NCBI GenBank assembly: GCA_905186105.1 | Contig: LR994475.1 | Location: 2,379,815 to 2,386,241 of the forward strand | DNA from: an uncultured Sutterella sp. | GTDB taxonomy: Bacteria; Pseudomonadota; Gammaproteobacteria; Burkholderiales; Burkholderiaceae_F | Reading direction: 5' to 3' | DNA length: 6,427 bases | Part shown: positions 6,123 to 6,427 of the stretch, one piece after another | Layout: every line of letters starts with the position of its first letter | Numbering within the stretch: position 1 is the first letter of the stretch | Made by a program: the position numbers and the translations under genes | The notes under the pieces: generated by a model | Told to the model about the DNA's origin: nothing | Database searches by the model: none | What the model saw: the letters and a program-made list of their open reading frames with translations, nothing else

Positions 6123-6427
6123 GTGATCACGAAGCCGGCACGCAAAACAGCTTCAAGGAAGGTTACCCAACCTGTGTTTGATGTCGCGCCTTCCTTTGTT
6201 TCAGACTGCTTAAATGCATAGTAAATCGTGACAGGGAATGCAGGATGGGACTGAGTGTTTAGTCCTGCCATCACTTCTGTCATCCCATGCAAAAAGAATT
6301 CTTCAGCGGTCTTCTTATTTTCATGGCGATACGGTGTAGCAATCAGTTCGTCCTCTTTTGGGGTGGCAAATGTCGCACAAATCTCTGGATAAATTGATTT
6401 AGCATTCTTACGTAACCAAACGTAAAA

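Larger units (their letters stand above)
5299..6427 (-). pseudogene. DUF1156 DNA methyltransferase, C-terminal part, broken by a stop and a frameshift (5' end outside window)
   Basis: On the - strand the right-edge frame reads FYVWLRKNAKSIYP, ATPYRHENKKTAEEFFLHGM, HPAFPVTIYYAFKQSE, GWVTFLEAVLRAGFVITGT, then TGA, then PMRTELGNRM and NALASSIVLVCRRRP. This is continuous DUF1156 sequence on both sides of the stop; the family has Trp (GTWPMRTE) at that position. The frame then runs through IAPVDMSQAIIGPGMEVFSQY, FDADTQFCIHWYKEFAWSEG and WDPASDKRLSVWEACHHLIRAL to ARLYNALSVAW. After a one-base shift at about 5371-5378, the adjacent frame continues TDIQAAADVKSKENIIPEQ and on to a TAA at 5299-5301, 3 nt before the DUF499 start. 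Without the shift the protein ends early at TGA 5351-5353. DUF1156 proteins are large adenine-type DNA methyltransferases whose DPPY motif normally lies just before the FYVWL segment, so it should be just beyond the window edge. Both lesions could also be sequencing errors. Confidence 0.82.

Noticed and set aside
1..6427. CRISPR array, tRNA, insertion sequence or attachment site
   Set aside because: No spaced direct repeats, cloverleaf, transposase or terminal inverted repeats were seen, and genes fill almost the whole window.

Overview
The window looks like part of a large integrated mobile element (integrative conjugative element or genomic island) in a proteobacterium, most likely a gammaproteobacterium. 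Base composition is in the mid-40s % GC by eye. The assignment rests on protein families (CobT-like VWA protein, island-type zinc-finger/TOPRIM primase, HigB-like toxin, DUF1156 and DUF499 proteins). No rRNA, tRNA or species-specific marker is present, so genus cannot be named.

The left part (1-2410, + strand) reads as element backbone. It holds the C-terminal end of a CobT-like von Willebrand A protein, then a 12-bp hairpin, a complete zinc-finger plus TOPRIM primase-like protein, and an 18-nt gap leading to a HigB-family toxin with a strong ribosome binding site. No antitoxin gene follows the toxin. An imperfect hairpin with T-runs in both directions (2411-2460) closes this transcription unit and also the convergent one.

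The right part (2479-6427, - strand) is defence-type cargo: a DUF1156 DNA methyltransferase (upstream, entering from the right edge) followed by a complete 938-residue DUF499 P-loop ATPase. These two families are repeatedly neighbours in anti-phage loci that also carry a helicase or nuclease. Here DUF499 is the last gene before the terminator, so any partners lie beyond the right edge.

The main observation is that the methyltransferase is broken twice within about 1.1 kb. An in-frame TGA stands where the family has the Trp of its TWPMRTE motif (6113-6115). Near the 3' end, a one-base shift at about 5371-5378 separates the body from a tail that would otherwise end 3 nt before the DUF499 start. 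The stop is followed after 3 nt by ATG with an AGGA sequence 9 nt upstream of it, so a two-piece protein is conceivable. A decayed gene, or sequencing errors, are simpler explanations. The ATPase downstream looks intact, so the locus combines an apparently dead modification enzyme with an intact motor protein.
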